NCBI GenBank assembly: GCA_014529385.2
Contig: CM043964.1
Coordinates: 108,148,587 to 108,212,586 of the forward strand
Direction of reading: 5' to 3'
Origin: Adiantum capillus-veneris
Lineage: Eukaryota > Streptophyta > Polypodiopsida > Polypodiales > Pteridaceae
DNA: 64,000 bases
Below are positions 61,030 to 64,000 of the stretch, in pieces. Under the pieces are notes generated by a model. That model saw nothing but the letters and a program-made list of their open reading frames with translations, had not been told where the DNA came from and did not search any database. How positions within the stretch are numbered: position 1 is the stretch's first letter; every line of letters begins with the position of its first letter. The translations under genes were made by a program, and so were the position numbers.

Positions 61030-61940
61030 AAATCATTTGAAAATTCAAATATGGCATTTCTTGCATTAAGCATTGGCTCTTGGTTTTCTATACCGCTTTA
61101 AATGGCATAAGAATTTATCACTAGAAAAATCTTCCCTCTTGAATTACCCCATTTGCATGGAGTTCCCAAACCTCTCCCTAAAATACAGAGAAAATCTCAA
61201 GGTGACTGGTTGTAAGCTAGTGAAAGTTTTAGGTGGCAGATCCCTTAAAGAATATAACCCATCTTGGCATCCCCCAATCTTTATTGAGATGGATATCTCA
61301 AACCCTCTCCCCATTGTGTGCCATTGATGTTTGTAGCGATGATGGAGAATATTTTGAGCAACAACTACTCTACACATTTCCCGCTCATTCTTGTTTCCAA
61401 TGTGGATTGAAAGATCGCTTTTTCAAGGACTACCTATGGAATAACCTCCTTAGGCCCCCCAAGAGACCAAACAATAAAAAGATCAATCAAATGATAGCAA
61501 TGGCCACAAGGCCCCTCCATCCTAACACCTCCCACCTATCTGGCCCTAAATCATCCCTCTAGCCTAAACTTGCCTACTCTCACAAGATGCCTCCAAGCAA
61601 CCCAAGTAAAAATGAGACTAGCAAAACCCTCAAACCCCCTGCAAATTGGTTTTTTGTTCCTTCCAAAATGGGAGAAGTTTCTAATGGAAGACTCTCAAGC
61701 TATGTTGTCTCATGAAGACATTGACTCTATCCTAGAAACCAAATCACCCATTTGGATAGCAGAACAAGAGAAGCCACCCACCCATCCGAGGTAAGCAAGC
61801 TTGAAAAGAACGACAACAACAACTCAAAAAGGTCCAAATAAAATTCATATACTAGAATATTAGAGGGCTCTAGAATGTCAATAGACTCTCCAAGGTGGAA
61901 TCCAAGTATTTGCTTCATATTGTGGGTTGGTTGGTAAAGA
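61030..61940 (+). pseudogene. LINE (L1-like) ORF1 and start of ORF2 endonuclease
   Basis: ORF1 part: YPICMEFPNLSLKYRENLKV, LVKVLGGRSLKEYN, IFIEMDISNPLPI, matching the DUF4283-type region of plant LINE ORF1. After a frameshift near 61315 comes DVCSDDGEYFEQQLLYTFPA and the zinc knuckle CFQCGLKDRFFKDY, with His and last Cys lost. About 440 bases on, KFIY(stop)NIRGL(stop)NVNRLSKVESK (61841 onward) is the beginning of the apurinic-type endonuclease of ORF2, whose first motif is WNIRGL; the Trp is now TAG. It ends about 100 bases later, with no RT. Confidence 0.65.
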
Positions 61941-63497
61941 TATACTATTGAAGATCTAACATTTCTCCCAATTAATCATTCTTGCCATATTCACTTTTTT
62001 GGTTGAGGTCGTCACTTCTTCTTTTTATACGACCTTGTCTTTCTATCATGTGTCTTTGAATTCTTTGAGTTAGTGATGAGTAGACATTTTGGCAACCATA
62101 CGTACCTTTCTTGACCTTCATAGAAGCCTTGTTAATGCAAGATATACTATGAGGCTATCGAGCTATGGCCCTTGACATAAATTGTGGCTGACTTGGAAGC
62201 CCCAATACCAAAGTGTATTTTAAATGACATAGTGCATTTTATGAACTTGCCATCAGAGTATCTATTTTGTAGCCTCCATAGAGGGTTTCAAACCCGTCTC
62301 TCATGTTATAATGGAATTGGCCTATTAACTTGAGAGTAGCGGAAATTAGAGAGAGAACTTTTGTGAAATAACTTTGTGAGCATAGCGGGTTAACATAATT
62401 GATGGTAGAAACATAAAATAGCATTTAGTTAACTTGGCATGAACAACACTTTTGCAAGAGAGAGAATTTAGAGAACATGACAACAATTGAGGACCGGGTT
62501 TATGTGGAGCCAGTCCCCCCTCCAATAGGCATTTGTATTATGATTTCTCCCATCAAGAGAGACTTGTTACAATACAATCTTTGTGTTCCTTGTGACCTAG
62601 GTGATGCAATGAAGATGGAAAGCTTCATGCATCACGAGCATAACATAAACTTTGAAGAAAGCATTAACTATCCCAAGCCTCAGTCCCAAGACCTCAAATG
62701 CCTTCGAAGGTGGAGAGAGCTAGCAGGGAATGAGGGTAGGGAAGAGGAAGAAGAAACATTTCATAGGAAAAAGAATTAGTTCCTCACTTATCCTCACTCT
62801 TCTTGCTAGCATACATAATAGCATAGTAATGAAGATGGAGAAGATGCCAAAATTAAGCATTGAAGCATGGCTATTGGTTGGATTTTCATCCCATAGCCAA
62901 GAGTGTTGGTGTAGGCTCTCAACCTCTCTACTTGTTTGGAGAAGGAGAGGGAGCTCTTGCACTTTGCACTTCACACAATGAGTGTGTGTGGGAGATTATA
63001 CCCCCTAAGCAGGCCCCTAGCTTCCTTGGTCGACCCCCCTTGTCACTCATGCTTGAAGCTCATTGGACCCCTACAGGCCTAGCCAATCACAAGCAGGAGG
63101 TAAATCAAGTAACAAAGGGTAGCCTTGGGACAAGTGTCCCCCTTTACCCTTTGAGAGATAAAGGACTTGATAAAATCTAAAACAATTAATTAAATATTCT
63201 AAATTATCATTGACCCCTTGGGTGGCCAACCAATAGGCTTCAAGCACACCATGAGGACAACATGAGGATGAACTTGACAAGTGTCCCTTTTGCTTTCTTT
63301 GCACCAAGCTTGCCTTGAGTGAGTGTGTGGGTGTTCTCTCTCATACCCCTCTTGTAGAGCTCTCCCCCTCCTTGTAAGGAATGGTGTTGGATTTTGTACA
63401 CCTCAAGCCGCTCAACCTTGGGCCCGGTTCCCACCACAATCTTGGCCCTTAAGCCCCTCTTGGGCCGGGTCCCCCCCTCAAGTACAACCCTATCATA
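61941..63497. other. No gene recognised
   Basis: A 100-codon frame at 62477-62779 (MTTIEDRVYVEPVPPP...) has no similarity I recognise and no supporting splice or promoter context. The rest is unassigned. Confidence 0.35.
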
Positions 63498-63626
63498 TCA
63501 AGCATGACAAGCACCTCAAGCATCCCAGTCATCAAGCACCTCAAGGACCTCAAGCATCTCAATCATAAAGCACCTCAAGCACCTTAGTCATCAAGCACGA
63601 CAAGCAACTCAAGCACCTTAAGCTTG
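63498..63626. repeat. Imperfect minisatellite of atcaagcacctcaag units
   Basis: About eight variants of (c)aagcacctcaag and catcaagcac, with a 28-30-bp higher-order spacing (catcaagcacctcaag...cagtcatcaagcacc). It is flanked by two copies of a ggtcgggttcccacc-like stretch (near 63420-63430 and 63635). Confidence 0.7.
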
Positions 63627-64000
63627 GGTCGGGTTCCCACCTCAAGCTCAGCCCTAGCTTACCTAAGGTCAAATGACTTTTACACTAACTATTGGAGGTC
63701 TTCAATGAAGCTAACCCTAAGGTCTTATGCTCCATTGGTTAGCCTTGCTCTTTGATAGACCATCTCTCATTTGGGCCCCTTTATCATTGGCCCCGTGTTG
63801 AGATAGATCTATAAGCACATGTCTATATCTTAACCCTTGTTCATTTATTCTCCCACATTAAATGATCAGTTTAACATGAGAAAATCATTTGGGTTGGTTA
63901 GATATTAAATTTTATGACACATGTGGTCATAAACTATGATTCACTCTAACAACTTCATATCATGAGCATTTTATTTCCCTTTTTCTTGTAGATTCATGGC
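63627..64000. other. No gene recognised
   Basis: Unassigned DNA to the window end. tgttgagatagatc near 63797 could be an LTR start but nothing supports it. Confidence 0.35.

Noticed and set aside
62477-62779. 100-codon frame MTTIEDRVYVEPVPPP...
   Set aside because: No homology, promoter or splice support; could be chance in low-copy DNA.

Overview
This window is nuclear DNA from a land plant with a large, transposon-filled genome. The evidence is a plant-type spliced gene fragment (the last two exons of a plastidial prephenate aminotransferase, GT-AG intron) at 3394-3949, and almost wall-to-wall Ty1/copia, Ty3/gypsy, hAT and LINE sequence with plant-style initiator-tRNA(Met) primer sites. 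A gymnosperm or fern is possible, but the sequence does not settle this. I see no bacterial, organellar or RNA genes.

Layout. 1-7500: low-copy DNA with the aminotransferase 3' end, two segments bounded by inverted repeats, hairpins and microsatellites. 7531-13454: E1, a decayed minus-strand gypsy element whose 3' end is deleted and replaced by an unidentified coding-like segment. 13886-23237: E2, a minus-strand gypsy element split in its gag by E3a, a nearly complete Tork/TNT1-like copia element (17348-23003, two LTRs, near-matching 5-bp target duplication). 24080-25010: E4, a copia gag fragment. 25011-30394: E3b, a second copy of the E3 family with a truncated 5' LTR. 30395-32347: a dead hAT transposase holding a solo LTR (31369-31751). 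32658-35692: E5, a dead copia element cut off at a (CT)n(CA)n microsatellite. 37488-50460: E6, a plus-strand gypsy element split in its integrase by E7 (41695-50221), a gypsy element with a second RNase H domain, broken only by two in-frame stops in its main frame. 51042-59593: E8, an 8.55-kb LTR element with primer site, polypurine tract and two LTRs but no reverse transcriptase or integrase that I can find. 61030-61940: the 5' part of a LINE. 62000-64000: low-copy DNA with a short minisatellite.

How it fits together. Nesting gives a relative order: E2 is older than E3a, E6 older than E7, and the hAT older than the solo LTR. E3a and E3b carry different disabling lesions, so the family's master copy should be elsewhere. 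E8 is the most unusual object: it keeps the cis signals for retrotransposition but encodes only gag-like and protease-like sequence with repeated Y-x-D-x-x-G-x-x-Y modules, and carries a 96/142-bp minisatellite before its 3' LTR. Several elements are broken by short tandem duplications of 28-98 bp, a recurrent lesion type here. The only host gene supported is the aminotransferase fragment; its upstream exons are not visible in the first 3.4 kb.
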